From: Pseudomonadota bacterium
GTDB lineage: Bacteria; Myxococcota_A; UBA796; UBA9615
Direction: 5' to 3'
DNA length: 64,000 nucleotides
Assembly: GCA_024229515.1 (NCBI GenBank)
Contig: JAAESI010000093.1
Coordinates: forward strand, 34,330 to 98,329
Part shown: in pieces, positions 1 to 8,420 of the stretch
How the letters are laid out: the number at the start of each line of letters is the position of its first letter
How positions within the stretch are numbered: position 1 is the stretch's first letter
Made by a program: the position numbers and the translations under genes
Notes under the pieces: generated by a model
Databases searched by the model: none
Seen by the model: only the letters and a program-made list of their open reading frames with translations
What the model was told of the DNA's origin: nothing

Positions 1-1410
1 GTTCTGGGGGCGGCAGGTCTCCATCCACTGGCGCACCCGCGCTCGCAGGCCGTCGCGATGGCTGGCGCTTTCGTCCCGACGTCCCCACCCGCGGCGTTCG
101 AACGAGCTCGCCGCGCCGACTCCCCGAATCTCGAACGACTGCACCGGCACGGCCACGTCCTGCCGCGCTGCCCACGTGCCCGGCCACACCTCCAACGAGG
201 CGGTCAGGGGGGTCGCGGGGGCGTGGTGGAAGTCGGCGGCGACGAGCAGGCCGACCCCGACGATGCCGATCGCGGCTCCCCGCCGCAGCCGGTCGGTGGG
301 GAGTGCGCTCCAGCCGAGGGCGCACGCGACCACCAGGGCGGGGACGGTGGGCAGCAGGAACCGGTCGTCGATCGGTTTGACGAGCAGCAGCAAGAACGCC
401 CCGTGGCCGATCACAGCGGCCCCCAGAAGGGGCGCTGTCCTTCGATCCTCCCGCAACCAGACGACCAGCAGGGCCAGTCCTGCGAGGGCCAACAGCGGGC
501 TCAGCACGGACGTGGCGAGGGTGGCGAGGTACCACTGCGTGCGCATCACGATCTGCCGATCGCGGCCGGGCCGGACGAGCCGCTCGAGCGTGCCTCCCAC
601 GACCGCGGTCAGGCCGACGTCACTCGATCCTGACTCCAGGCTCACGTCGGCCACGGACGCCTCCGCGACCATCGACTCCAGCGAGCCGGGCGCGTCGGAG
701 GCCCCCGCCCACGCCGCCACCCCGGCGATCCAGAGCCCGGCGGCGAGGCCGAGGGCGCCGATCCGTCGCTTGCGCAGCTCGGGGCGAACCGTCCAGCCGC
801 ACAGCGCTGCGCCGATCAGCAGCGGCGCCAGCGCCGGGATCGCGGGCCACTTGAAGGCGGTCGCGAGCAGCCCGAGGCCGGCCGTGACCACCCCCGCGAG
901 CACCGGCCGCTCGTCCCGGAGGGTGAGGAACGCGGCCACGGCGGTCCACACCAGCGCGGTCATGGGGAGGTCGAAGTAGAACCGGACCGCGGAGCCGTGC
1001 AGCCCGGGCACCAGGAGGGTGCCCGTAGCGGCGGCGGCGGCGACGCTGCGCAGGCCGGTGAGGCTCCACCCCACGCTCGCGACCGCCAACGCCAGCAGCA
1101 GCAGCCACGCCGGCGCGGTCCAGGTCATCGCTTCGGCGCTCCGCCCGACCACGGGCGCGGCCCCTTCGGCGAAGGCGTACAGGCCAGGAGGAAACTCGCG
1201 GTCGAGCTCCCCGATGGCGTCGCCGAGGGTGGGCGGGGGCTCCGCCGTCAGCACCTCCTCGAGCGTCTGGCTCCAGCGCAGGCGGTCGGCATGCTGCTTG
1301 TACTCGGCCCCGTTGAGGCCGTAGGCGTCGAGGGGCTGCGCGCTCAGCCGAAGGCCGAGCAGGAGCAAGAGCGCCCCGGCGACAGCCAAGGGAACGGCGG
1401 CGGGCCTCAC
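1..1410 (-). CDS. Polytopic membrane protein, GT-C glycosyltransferase-like (partial at window edge)
   Basis: The reading frame starts at GTG 1410 and stays open to base 1, so at least 470 residues are present and the C-terminus lies outside the window. After a first membrane segment (residues about 4-20) comes an acidic loop with LNGAEYKQHADRLRW and DREFPPGLY, then about eight further hydrophobic segments. This resembles GT-C/ArnT-like enzymes, which carry acidic residues in the first large loop, but I see no decisive motif, so function is inferred and weak. The start is favoured because an ATG six bases upstream is followed at once by TGA, and TACAAT lies six bases before the GTG. The gene is divergent from the SGNH gene at 1442, with only 31 bases between the starts. 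Confidence 0.6.
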   Translation of the reverse strand, partial: MRPAAVPLAVAGALLLLLGLRLSAQPLDAYGLNGAEYKQHADRLRWSQTLEEVLTAEPPPTLGDAIGELDREFPPGLYAFAEGAAPVVGRSAEAMTWTAPAWLLLLALAVASVGWSLTGLRSVAAAAATGTLLVPGLHGSAVRFYFDLPMTALVWTAVAAFLTLRDERPVLAGVVTAGLGLLATAFKWPAIPALAPLLIGAALCGWTVRPELRKRRIGALGLAAGLWIAGVAAWAGASDAPGSLESMVAEASVADVSLESGSSDVGLTAVVGGTLERLVRPGRDRQIVMRTQWYLATLATSVLSPLLALAGLALLVVWLREDRRTAPLLGAAVIGHGAFLLLLVKPIDDRFLLPTVPALVVACALGWSALPTDRLRRGAAIGIVGVGLLVAADFHHAPATPLTASLEVWPGTWAARQDVAVPVQSFEIRGVGAASSFERRGWGRRDESASHRDGLRARVRQWMETCRPQN

Positions 1411-1416
1411 CTCGTC

Positions 1417-1435
1417 ATTGTACGAAGGCTACGAT
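1417..1435. promoter_or_regulatory. Back-to-back -10 elements of a divergent leaderless promoter pair
   Basis: TACAAT on the minus strand (1422-1417) ends six bases before GTG 1410. TACGAT on the plus strand (1430-1435) ends six bases before GTG 1442. Both would place the transcription start at or next to the start codon. No clear -35 element is visible for either. Confidence 0.45.
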
Positions 1436-1441
1436 CGGTTC

Positions 1442-3346
1442 GTGGGAGCCCTCGCGATCGCCGCCGTCATGCTCCTGAGCAGCCACTTCGGCGTGCTCGC
1501 GGAGCCGGCGACGACGTCGGCCCGACACGCGGCCGTGCAGGAGGCGTGTGCGGCCCCGGTCCAGGTGGACCAGTTGGAGCAGCTGCTCGCCACCGGCCGG
1601 GTCGCCTCCGGCATCGATGCGGTGCGGATCGCCCAGTGCCGGCGGGACCCCGCGCTGGCGGGGTGGCTCTTCCTGACCGCCCTTCGCTCCCACGTGGAGG
1701 TGGTCCCCAACGACCCCGACCTGGGCTACCGCGCGGTGCGCAGCCTCCAGGACCTCCCGTTCGACGCGATCGTCGGCCCGATCGAGGCGGTCGACCTGAG
1801 CGGGCTCATCGACGGCGAGACGGAGCGGCTCGCCAACGACTGGCTCCGACCCCTGGGGGCCTTGCAGGACGGCGAACCCCCACCGATGACCGAGGCCCTT
1901 CGCGCCGACCTCGTCTCCGGGCTCGACGTGTGGCGGGTCACGGTCCTGAAGCGCGGGCCCCAGGGCCTCGCGTCGTTGGATCAGGACGGCGAACGAGCCA
2001 GCCTGTGGGTCGTCGACGGGCTGCGGAATCGGTACCTGAGCGTGCTCTCGGACGAGGGCGGCGCGCTGGGCGCGGCGGCCCGCGAGGCGCGCCTTCAGCT
2101 CGGACTGGCCGATGGAGACGTGCCCTGGCCCCCGCCCGTGCATCGGTCGGGGCATCGCCCGCCCCCGGACCTCGTGGTGGCGCCAGCGGACGAGGATCGC
2201 GTGGTGGTCGCGCCGGGGCGCGGCCGCACCCCCGGGCTCGTGCCCCTGCTCGTCCTGTTGGGGCTCACGGCCGGCTGGCTGGCAGCCGCCCGGGCGTGGC
2301 CGGAGCGTCGACGGGCCCTCTTCGCGGTGGCGGCCCTGAGCCTCGCTCCCGGGGCCTGGCTGGGGGCCGAGGCGGTGCTCGCGCTGGCCGGAGCGGAGGC
2401 GCCGATCGATGCCCGTCCGTCGTTCAACCTGGGCGGCGCGGTGGGGCCCGGACTGCTCGTGCGGCCCACCGAGATCGACGGCGCGCCGTACCTGGAGATC
2501 GAAGGCGGCTCCGCCCGCCCCGCGGTGTTCGAGGCGGCCCCCGTCGACGGCGCCGTGCGGATCGCGGTGATGGGGGAGTCGAGCGTGTTCGGCGCGGACT
2601 ACCTCAGCGAGGACGCCTTCGCGACCCTGCTCGGGGGCCGCCTCGCGGCCACGCTGCAGCGCCCGGTGGAGGTGATCAACGGAGGGGTCGGCGGCGTCGT
2701 CAGCGACGAGATCCTGCAGTTCACCCACCAGATGCTGACCACCTCGCCCGATCTGGTCGTCTTCTACCTGGGCTTCAACGACCTCTCGCCGCTGTCCACG
2801 GCTGCGGACCACCGGGCGTGGTCGCCGGCGACGATGGCGCTTCGGGGGCTGAGCGATCGCTCGCGCGCGGTCGGGGCGCTCCAACGCCTGGGGGTGCGGA
2901 TCGGCCACGCGGAGCCGGATCCGACGGGGGCGTTCCTAGACGATCGCCCCACCACGCCGGCGGAGCGGCGGCGCATCGGCGCGATCGTCGAGGCGATGCT
3001 GACGGACAACCTGACCCGGATGGCGCGGGCGGTGCGGGCCGCTGGAGCCGAGCCGCTGATCGGCATCCAGGGCCAGCCCGCGACGGTCTGCCGGCCCGAA
3101 TCGCCGTCCATCTCCACCTGTTTCGACGAAGCCCTCCGCCGCGCGGCGGTGCGGGCGGGGCGCCGGGCGGGGGCGACGGTGGTCGATCTTCCGGCCGCGA
3201 TCGAGGACCATCGCACCGCTCGCGAGGGCGATGTGGGCGAGTGGGACTACTATTGGGACGCGGTGCATCCCTCACGACTGGGGCACCGCGTGCTGAGCGA
3301 AGCGCTGGTCCCGGCTGCGGCCGCGCTGTTGACGGAGGAACGCTGA
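1442..3346 (+). CDS. Membrane-anchored SGNH/GDSL hydrolase
   Basis: A 634-residue protein with an N-terminal hydrophobic segment, a second membrane pair around residues 270-320 (the LVPLLVLLGLTAGWLAAA stretch), and a C-terminal SGNH fold. The blocks are GESSVFG near residue 378 (block I, Ser nucleophile in a GES variant of GDS), NGGVGG (block II), FYLGFND (block III) and DAVHPSRLGH (catalytic Asp-x-x-His). Such proteins are esterases or acyl hydrolases, often acting on envelope polysaccharide or lipid; the substrate is unknown. GTG 1442 was chosen because TACGAT precedes it by six bases; a TTG at 1418 or ATG at 1469 is also in frame. The stop abuts the next gene's start, so the two are probably translated together. 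Confidence 0.75.
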   Translation: MGALAIAAVMLLSSHFGVLAEPATTSARHAAVQEACAAPVQVDQLEQLLATGRVASGIDAVRIAQCRRDPALAGWLFLTALRSHVEVVPNDPDLGYRAVRSLQDLPFDAIVGPIEAVDLSGLIDGETERLANDWLRPLGALQDGEPPPMTEALRADLVSGLDVWRVTVLKRGPQGLASLDQDGERASLWVVDGLRNRYLSVLSDEGGALGAAAREARLQLGLADGDVPWPPPVHRSGHRPPPDLVVAPADEDRVVVAPGRGRTPGLVPLLVLLGLTAGWLAAARAWPERRRALFAVAALSLAPGAWLGAEAVLALAGAEAPIDARPSFNLGGAVGPGLLVRPTEIDGAPYLEIEGGSARPAVFEAAPVDGAVRIAVMGESSVFGADYLSEDAFATLLGGRLAATLQRPVEVINGGVGGVVSDEILQFTHQMLTTSPDLVVFYLGFNDLSPLSTAADHRAWSPATMALRGLSDRSRAVGALQRLGVRIGHAEPDPTGAFLDDRPTTPAERRRIGAIVEAMLTDNLTRMARAVRAAGAEPLIGIQGQPATVCRPESPSISTCFDEALRRAAVRAGRRAGATVVDLPAAIEDHRTAREGDVGEWDYYWDAVHPSRLGHRVLSEALVPAAAALLTEER

Positions 3347-4600
3347 GTGGGTGCTGCCGCTGGATTGATGCTCGCGATCGTGTTGCAACCGCCGGTCTAC
3401 GGGCCGTCCTGCCACGGCTTTCAGGCCGCGGCCGGGGACCTGGATCGGGATGGGCGCGACGAGTTCGCGATCGCCTGCACGGGGGAGCCGGACATCGTGG
3501 TGACCCTGTCCGAGGCCGGCACGCTGGACCGGGTCTGGACCTCGCCCGTCGCCGAGGGGAGCCAGTGCGTCACCTGGGGTGACTACGACGACGACGGGGA
3601 CGTGGACCTGGCGGTCGCCGGCTACGGCTCGCCGGCGCGCATCTACCGCAACGACAACGGCGTCTTGAACCTGGGCTGGACCGCTGCGGAGCCGACCCAG
3701 AGCAAGGACTGCGAGTTCGCGGACATCGACGGCGACAGCGACGTCGACCTCGTGGTGGCCGGCAGCGGCACCGACCAGATCTACGTCAACGAGGGCGGCG
3801 GGTTCCAGAAGGCGCGTTCGGTCTTCTTCGGTGACGAGACCGACGACATCGCCTTCGCCGACTTCGATCAGGACGGCGATCTGGACCTGCTCGCGGCCAT
3901 CTCCGGCAAGCCGTCGCCGGAGATCCTGTTCCGCAACGAGTCCGGCTCGTTCCTGCGCCACTGGGAGACCCCCGCGGCGATGCAGGCCTCCGCGGTCGCG
4001 TGGGCCGACTACGACCGCGACGGCAAGCTCGACTTCGCCATCGCCCGCCCCAACGACCCCGAGGAGCTGTGGCGTCAGGCCAGCCCCGGGGTGTTCGAGC
4101 GCGTCGCCTGGAACCAGCCCGCATCCCACGCTCGAGAGATCCTCTGGGTGGACCTGGACCGGGACCAGTGGCCCGATCTGGTGGTCGGCCGGGAGGCCCC
4201 CCTGGTGGTCTGGCGCAACGCCAACCGGACGCTCACCGCGGAGCCTCCGCTGCCCGGCGACGAGGTGCTGATCGAAGCGCTCGCGACGGGCGACGCCAAC
4301 GCCGACGGCCGCCCGGATCTGTTCGTGGCGGCGCGGGATGGCGACCAGGACACCCAGCCGCGGGTGCGCCTGTACCTCGGGGGCGAGCCTCCGATGGCCC
4401 CCGGGGTCGATCAGGAAGACGCCCGAGACATGATTCCGGACCGCAACGACGCGGGCTGGGGCGATCCGATCATCGAGGAGCCGAGAGGGCTGCTCGCCCG
4501 GATCTTCGGCTTCCTGTTCAAGGTGCTGCTTCTGGTGGCGATCCTGTTCGGGGGCTGGAAGGCATCCGAGTACATCAAGACCCTCGACAAGAAGCCCTAG
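3347..4600 (+). CDS. FG-GAP/VCBS repeat protein with C-terminal membrane anchor
   Basis: A 417-residue protein beginning at a GTG that directly follows the upstream stop codon. It has about seven repeats of the type DxDxDGxxDxxV, for example DYDDDGDVDLAVAG, DIDGDSDVDLVVAG, DFDQDGDLDLLAA and DYDRDGKLDFAIA. These form calcium-loop-bearing beta-propeller blades. A short hydrophobic N-terminus suggests export, and a C-terminal segment FGFLFKVLLLVAILFGGW ending in Lys-rich residues suggests a membrane anchor with the propeller outside the cytoplasm. It is probably cotranscribed with the SGNH hydrolase and may present or bind its ligand. No enzymatic motif was seen. Confidence 0.75.
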   Translation: MGAAAGLMLAIVLQPPVYGPSCHGFQAAAGDLDRDGRDEFAIACTGEPDIVVTLSEAGTLDRVWTSPVAEGSQCVTWGDYDDDGDVDLAVAGYGSPARIYRNDNGVLNLGWTAAEPTQSKDCEFADIDGDSDVDLVVAGSGTDQIYVNEGGGFQKARSVFFGDETDDIAFADFDQDGDLDLLAAISGKPSPEILFRNESGSFLRHWETPAAMQASAVAWADYDRDGKLDFAIARPNDPEELWRQASPGVFERVAWNQPASHAREILWVDLDRDQWPDLVVGREAPLVVWRNANRTLTAEPPLPGDEVLIEALATGDANADGRPDLFVAARDGDQDTQPRVRLYLGGEPPMAPGVDQEDARDMIPDRNDAGWGDPIIEEPRGLLARIFGFLFKVLLLVAILFGGWKASEYIKTLDKKP

Positions 4601-4619
4601 GGGACTGACCATCCGACCC

Positions 4620-5642
4620 ATGCGACGCCTGATTCTGCTCCCCGCGTTCCTCTTGCTCGCTTGCGGCTGTCCGACCAACCCCACCGAGACGGTGTGCGAG
4701 GACGACGACGCGCTCTGCCTCGTCAACGAGGATCGCTGCGAGGCGTTCCTGTCGGTGCGCGCCGTGCACGACGACGACGTCTGGATGGTCGGCAGCGAGA
4801 TGGAGGACGGCAGCTCGGGCCCCAGCGCCTGGAACTGGGACGGCGAAGGCTGGACCGCGCTCGCCCTCGGGGCGCACGCGGGCGAAGAGCTGTGGTGGGT
4901 GCACCCCACGGCCGACCGGGTGACCCTGGTGGGTACCGGCGGGACCATCCTGGAGCTCAATCGCGCCAGCGGGGACCTGCCGGTCCACTCCGGGCCTGAC
5001 GCGGAGACCACCTTCTTCGGCGTCTGGGGCGCGGCGGCGGACGACGTCTGGGCCGTGGGCGGAGTCGTTGGGGGCGGCGCCCTGCCGGCGCTGTGGCACC
5101 GCGACGCCGACGGCTGGACCGAGGTCACGGTCGACGGGGCGAGCGAGGGCGAGCTCTACTTCAAGGTCGACGGCACCGCCGCGGACGACGTCTGGGTCGT
5201 CGGCGAGCCCGGGATCCTGATGCACTGGGACGGCGCCGAGTGGACGACCACCGCGGCTCCCGATGGGCTCGAGGCGAGCAAGTTCCTGACGGTCGCGGCC
5301 AACGGCGACGACCCCATCGCGGTCGGCGGCCTGGGCAGCGGCGTCATCGCCCGCTGGGACGGCACCGAGTGGCTGGATGAGTCCCTCCCCAGCGGCGGGA
5401 TCAACGGTGTCTGCGCCTCCGGCGGCGAGGCCGTCGCGGTCGGCAACTCGGGCTCGGTCCACCGCTTCAGCGGCGGGGTGTGGGAGTCGGAGTTGGTGCC
5501 GCTGACGTTCCGCGACTACCACGGCTGCGTGCTGACCGATTCGGGGGAGCTGTGGGCCGTCGGAGGCCAGATCACGAGCCGCCCGCTGACCCTCGGCGTC
5601 GTCGCGTTCGAGGCCGAGCGCGGCATGGTTCAGCTGCCCTAG
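4620..5642 (+). CDS. Surface lipoprotein with DDVWxVG beta-propeller repeats
   Basis: A 340-residue protein with a signal peptide and lipobox LLAC (Cys15). The body is built of repeats each carrying a core such as DDVWMVG, DDVWAVG, DDVWVVG or GELWAVG followed by a Trp-rich turn (ALWHRDADGWTEV). These repeats are typical of Kelch-like propellers in myxobacterial surface proteins. It follows the FG-GAP gene by 19 bases on the same strand and is probably the last gene of that operon. It ends four bases inside the convergent thioesterase gene. No ligand can be deduced. Confidence 0.75.
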   Translation: MRRLILLPAFLLLACGCPTNPTETVCEDDDALCLVNEDRCEAFLSVRAVHDDDVWMVGSEMEDGSSGPSAWNWDGEGWTALALGAHAGEELWWVHPTADRVTLVGTGGTILELNRASGDLPVHSGPDAETTFFGVWGAAADDVWAVGGVVGGGALPALWHRDADGWTEVTVDGASEGELYFKVDGTAADDVWVVGEPGILMHWDGAEWTTTAAPDGLEASKFLTVAANGDDPIAVGGLGSGVIARWDGTEWLDESLPSGGINGVCASGGEAVAVGNSGSVHRFSGGVWESELVPLTFRDYHGCVLTDSGELWAVGGQITSRPLTLGVVAFEAERGMVQLP

Positions 5643-6052
5643 GTCTCCAGCGCGGCGATCCGCTCGCGGATGACGTCGGGCAGCGGGCAGCGAGCCTCAG
5701 CGCGGTAGTCGTAGCTGACGATCAGGCCGGTCCCCTTGGCGGCCGCGGTCTGCAACTCGGCGGACCAGATGCGGTACTCCATCGTGAAGCGGTCCTCGCC
5801 CACGTCGGTCACGCGCGCGCCGACGGTCAGCTGGTCGGGGTACTTCAGCGGCCGTCGGAAGCGGCAGGAGGTCTCCGCCAAGATCGGTCCCTTGCCCGTG
5901 CTCTCCACCAGGTCGCGGTAGCCGAGCTTGTCGAAGTACGCGATCCGCGCCGACTCGAAGTAGACGAAGAAGACCGTGTTGTTCACGTGCTGGAACGCAT
6001 CCAGATCGCCCCACCGGGTGGGGATCTCGATGGTCACCGGGAAGGCGTCCAT
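5639..6052 (-). CDS. Hotdog-fold acyl-CoA thioesterase (4HBT/YbgC type)
   Basis: A 137-residue protein with the 4HBT signature RWGDLDAFQHVNNTVFFVYF, where Asp in D-x-x-x-x-H-x-N is the expected catalytic residue of YbgC/FcbC-type thioesterases. The length matches the family. It is probably cytosolic, hydrolysing an acyl-CoA of unknown chain type. The start is ATG 6052; ATG 6061 is also in frame and overlaps the stop of the upstream gene (TAG 6057-6055), so the two thioesterases appear translationally coupled. Confidence 0.85.
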   Translation of the reverse strand: MDAFPVTIEIPTRWGDLDAFQHVNNTVFFVYFESARIAYFDKLGYRDLVESTGKGPILAETSCRFRRPLKYPDQLTVGARVTDVGEDRFTMEYRIWSAELQTAAAKGTGLIVSYDYRAEARCPLPDVIRERIAALET

Positions 6053-6054
6053 GC

Positions 6055-6522
6055 CTACCATCGGTGGTACGCCGGGTGGTCGGGGCCGACGGCCACGAAG
6101 GTCCCGGTGCAGCGGGCCGTCACCTTGCCGTCGCAGGTCATCTCCGACTCGATCAGCGCCCTGGGGCCGTTCAGCTCGGCGGCCCAGGCGCGCAGCTGCA
6201 GCGGCTTGTCCGACGGCGTGGGGCGCCGCAACTTCACGTGGAAGTCGGCGGTCACGGTGCAGGGGAACTCGTCGTCGGGGTTGGCCTCGTGGATCGCCCA
6301 CGCCGCCGCCCAGTTGCAGTGGCAGTCCAGCAGCGCGCCGATGATCCCGCCGTTGAGCACGCCCGGGAACGCCTGGTGGTGCGACTCGGGAGGGCCCCAC
6401 GTGCAGACCACCACGTCACCCTGGGGGAACGACGCGATCTGGAGCCCTTGTTCGTTGGCGGGGCCGCAGCCAAAGCAGATGCCCTTGGCCCCGAACCTCA
6501 TCTGAAGACTGGGTTCGCTCAT
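6055..6522 (-). CDS. Hotdog-fold thioesterase, PaaI/THEM4-like
   Basis: A 155-residue protein beginning at ATG 6522. It carries a Cys-containing N-terminal segment (FGCGPANEQGLQI), then HHQAFPGVLNGGIIGALLDCH, which corresponds to the HGG-type active-site helix of PaaI-like thioesterases, with Asn-Gly-Gly in place of His-Gly-Gly. Two adjacent hotdog proteins of different subtypes suggest a role in acyl-CoA turnover. The start codon overlaps the first bases upstream of the divergent Nudix gene, so both must use a very compact promoter region. Confidence 0.8.
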   Translation of the reverse strand: MSEPSLQMRFGAKGICFGCGPANEQGLQIASFPQGDVVVCTWGPPESHHQAFPGVLNGGIIGALLDCHCNWAAAWAIHEANPDDEFPCTVTADFHVKLRRPTPSDKPLQLRAWAAELNGPRALIESEMTCDGKVTARCTGTFVAVGPDHPAYHRW

Positions 6523-6541
6523 GCGCCGTAGTATGCGCGCC

Positions 6542-7048
6542 GTGAACGCACAGATCCCCCGCACGGTCGCATCGATTGACTGGGACGCCTGGGAGCCGAC
6601 CGAGCGAGCCACGCTCCTGTTCGTGCTTGAGGCCGAGCGCATGCTCCTCATCCGCAAGAAGCGCGGCCTCGGCGCGGGCAAGATCAACGCCCCCGGGGGC
6701 CGCCTCGATCCCGGCGAGACGTCCCTCCAGGCGGCTGTCCGCGAGGTTCAGGAGGAGCTCCGCGTCACCGCCCTCGACCCCGTCCGCCGCGGTCAGCACA
6801 GCTTCCAGTTCGTCGACGGCTACAAGCTCTACGTCACCGTCTACACCGCCGCCGAATACACCGGCGTGCCGACCGAGACCGACGAAGCGATCCCGCTCTG
6901 GATCGACAACGACGCGGTGCCGTACGACGAGATGTGGGCCGACGACATCCACTGGATCCCGGTGATGCTGGAGGGCAAGAACTTCGCCACCCGCAGCGTC
7001 TTCGACGGCGACGCGATGCTCGACTTCGTGATGGAGATCAGTCGGTAG
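6542..7048 (+). CDS. Nudix hydrolase, MTH1/MutT-like
   Basis: A 168-residue protein with a Nudix box GGRLDPGETSLQAAVREVQEEL. This fits G-x5-E-x7-REUxEE, with Arg instead of the usual Gly near its end. The preceding KKRGLGAGKINAP resembles the substrate-pocket segment of MTH1-type 8-oxo-dGTP hydrolases, so nucleotide-pool sanitation is a reasonable but unproven role. GTG 6542 was chosen because TAGTAT (6529-6534) lies seven bases upstream; ATG 6521 and ATG 6533 are also in frame. The 3' end overlaps the convergent gene by 11 bases. Confidence 0.82.
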   Translation: MNAQIPRTVASIDWDAWEPTERATLLFVLEAERMLLIRKKRGLGAGKINAPGGRLDPGETSLQAAVREVQEELRVTALDPVRRGQHSFQFVDGYKLYVTVYTAAEYTGVPTETDEAIPLWIDNDAVPYDEMWADDIHWIPVMLEGKNFATRSVFDGDAMLDFVMEISR

Positions 7049-7565
7049 GACGAGCCCGGCCGGCCACCGTGTGGCCGCCATCGACGTTTCCGAAGGCGAA
7101 CCCCCGGCGCTCGGGGAACGTGATCCGCCACTTGGTGCAAGGCACGCCCACGCGGACCTCGTCGGCGACGCAGCGTTCGTCCGAGACCCACTCGGTCTCC
7201 GTCCCGCAGGCCTTCGCCTCCTCGAGGTAGGGCGGCATCGCGGCCCACGCGCGACCGACCTTCTGGACCGCGTCGGTGCGTCCCTGGTCGTCGGCCTGGT
7301 GCTGGGCGACCGCGTACTCGTCCACCGCGGTGCTCCCCGCCAGCGACAGCCCCTTGAGGTACATCAGCCGATCCGACAGGCAGCTGAGGCGCTCCATCTC
7401 CTGCTTCTGGTTGGCGTCGCGGCTCAGCGCCTCGACGTCGCGTACGGCCTGCTCGATCTCGCCGTGCTGGCGACCGATCTCGGCGAACACGGGGTCGTCG
7501 TCGGCCGACACGGCGGTGGGCACGACGAACAAGAGGGCGAGGGCAAGGGGGGCGAAGGAGCGCAT
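7038..7565 (-). CDS. Small secreted protein of unknown function
   Basis: A 175-residue protein with a clear signal peptide (MRSFAPLALALLFVVPTAVSA, cleavage after the Ala-x-Ala-like site) followed by a mostly helical segment (residues about 25-100, rich in Glu/Gln/Asp) that could form a coiled coil. A C-terminal part contains four Cys, which suggests disulfides in the periplasm. I do not recognise a family. ATG 7565 is preceded seven bases upstream by TAGCTT, fitting the leaderless pattern seen elsewhere in the window. Confidence 0.65.
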   Translation of the reverse strand: MRSFAPLALALLFVVPTAVSADDDPVFAEIGRQHGEIEQAVRDVEALSRDANQKQEMERLSCLSDRLMYLKGLSLAGSTAVDEYAVAQHQADDQGRTDAVQKVGRAWAAMPPYLEEAKACGTETEWVSDERCVADEVRVGVPCTKWRITFPERRGFAFGNVDGGHTVAGRARPTD

Positions 7566-7608
7566 GCCGAGCAAGCTAGGTACGGCCGCTCGGAGTTGGC
7601 CAGTCTCG

Positions 7609-8391
7609 TCACAGGAGGATGAACGGCGAGGTCTCGTAGGGCAGCTCGACCCGGCACGGGGTGAAATGTCCCTCCAGATCGAGTCCGCCTCGGTCCTGAT
7701 CGACCTCCTGCTCGCCTGCGGCCCACTCATCGAGGCGGGCCCCCTCGACGGTCACGTCCCAGCCGTCATCGTCCTCGCTCGGCTCGATGACGAACTCGGC
7801 GTCGCGGATGTGCAGCGACCGTCGGGCTTCGAGGAACGCGTCGACGGCGTCGTTGATGAACCCGCGACTCCCGCACACGTAGCCGGTCCGAGCGGCGTCG
7901 TAGGGATCCTCCTTGAACCAATCGATCCGACCGCGCGCCGAGGCCGGATCCTCCATCGGGCCGTCGAGGTCGAACGAGCCCGCCTCGGGCGCTCCCCAGA
8001 CCCTCGCCTCGGGGTCGGCGGTCTCCAGGAAGAACACCGCGAGGGTCTGGTCCTCGTGCAAGGTCTCGTCCAACACGCCGTCCAGCTCCCACCACAGCCC
8101 ATCCCAGTAGTTGCAGGCGTCGTTCCAGCTGTCCGCGTCGGGAAACTCTTCGAGCAAGAGCTCGTCCCACGCTCGCTGGGCCGCGGGGAAGCCCTCGGCG
8201 GCCTTCTCACACCAGTTCGGCGTCGACGTGGCGACGAGCGCGTGCGACGTCCACTCGATGTCGTCTCCCGCGAACTCGAACTGGAGGTCGACCGCGCTCT
8301 GGAGGAGCCCGAACGCGTCGTTGTCGGTGACCTTGACGGTGCCGACGGTGCATCCGCTCAGGAACGCGCTCAGCAGGAGGACGATGCGCAT
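7609..8391 (-). CDS. Lipoprotein of unknown function
   Basis: A 260-residue protein with lipobox FLSGC (Cys14) and a mature region rich in Trp, Asp and Glu (for example YWDGLWWELDG), with four or more Cys. No domain was recognised. It lies 29 bases downstream of the redoxin gene on the same strand, so it could share that transcript. The acidic composition matches the other surface lipoproteins in the window, but there is no poly-Asp tether after the lipid-attached Cys. Confidence 0.65.
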   Translation of the reverse strand: MRIVLLLSAFLSGCTVGTVKVTDNDAFGLLQSAVDLQFEFAGDDIEWTSHALVATSTPNWCEKAAEGFPAAQRAWDELLLEEFPDADSWNDACNYWDGLWWELDGVLDETLHEDQTLAVFFLETADPEARVWGAPEAGSFDLDGPMEDPASARGRIDWFKEDPYDAARTGYVCGSRGFINDAVDAFLEARRSLHIRDAEFVIEPSEDDDGWDVTVEGARLDEWAAGEQEVDQDRGGLDLEGHFTPCRVELPYETSPFILL

Positions 8392-8420
8392 GTCCGGAGG
8401 ATGCACCGGCGGGCGCCTCC

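Noticed and set aside
997..3582. 861-codon plus-strand open frame rich in Arg, Gly and Pro
   Set aside because: Low-complexity shadow frame caused by high GC. It covers parts of two genes on opposite strands that have real domains and better codon structure.
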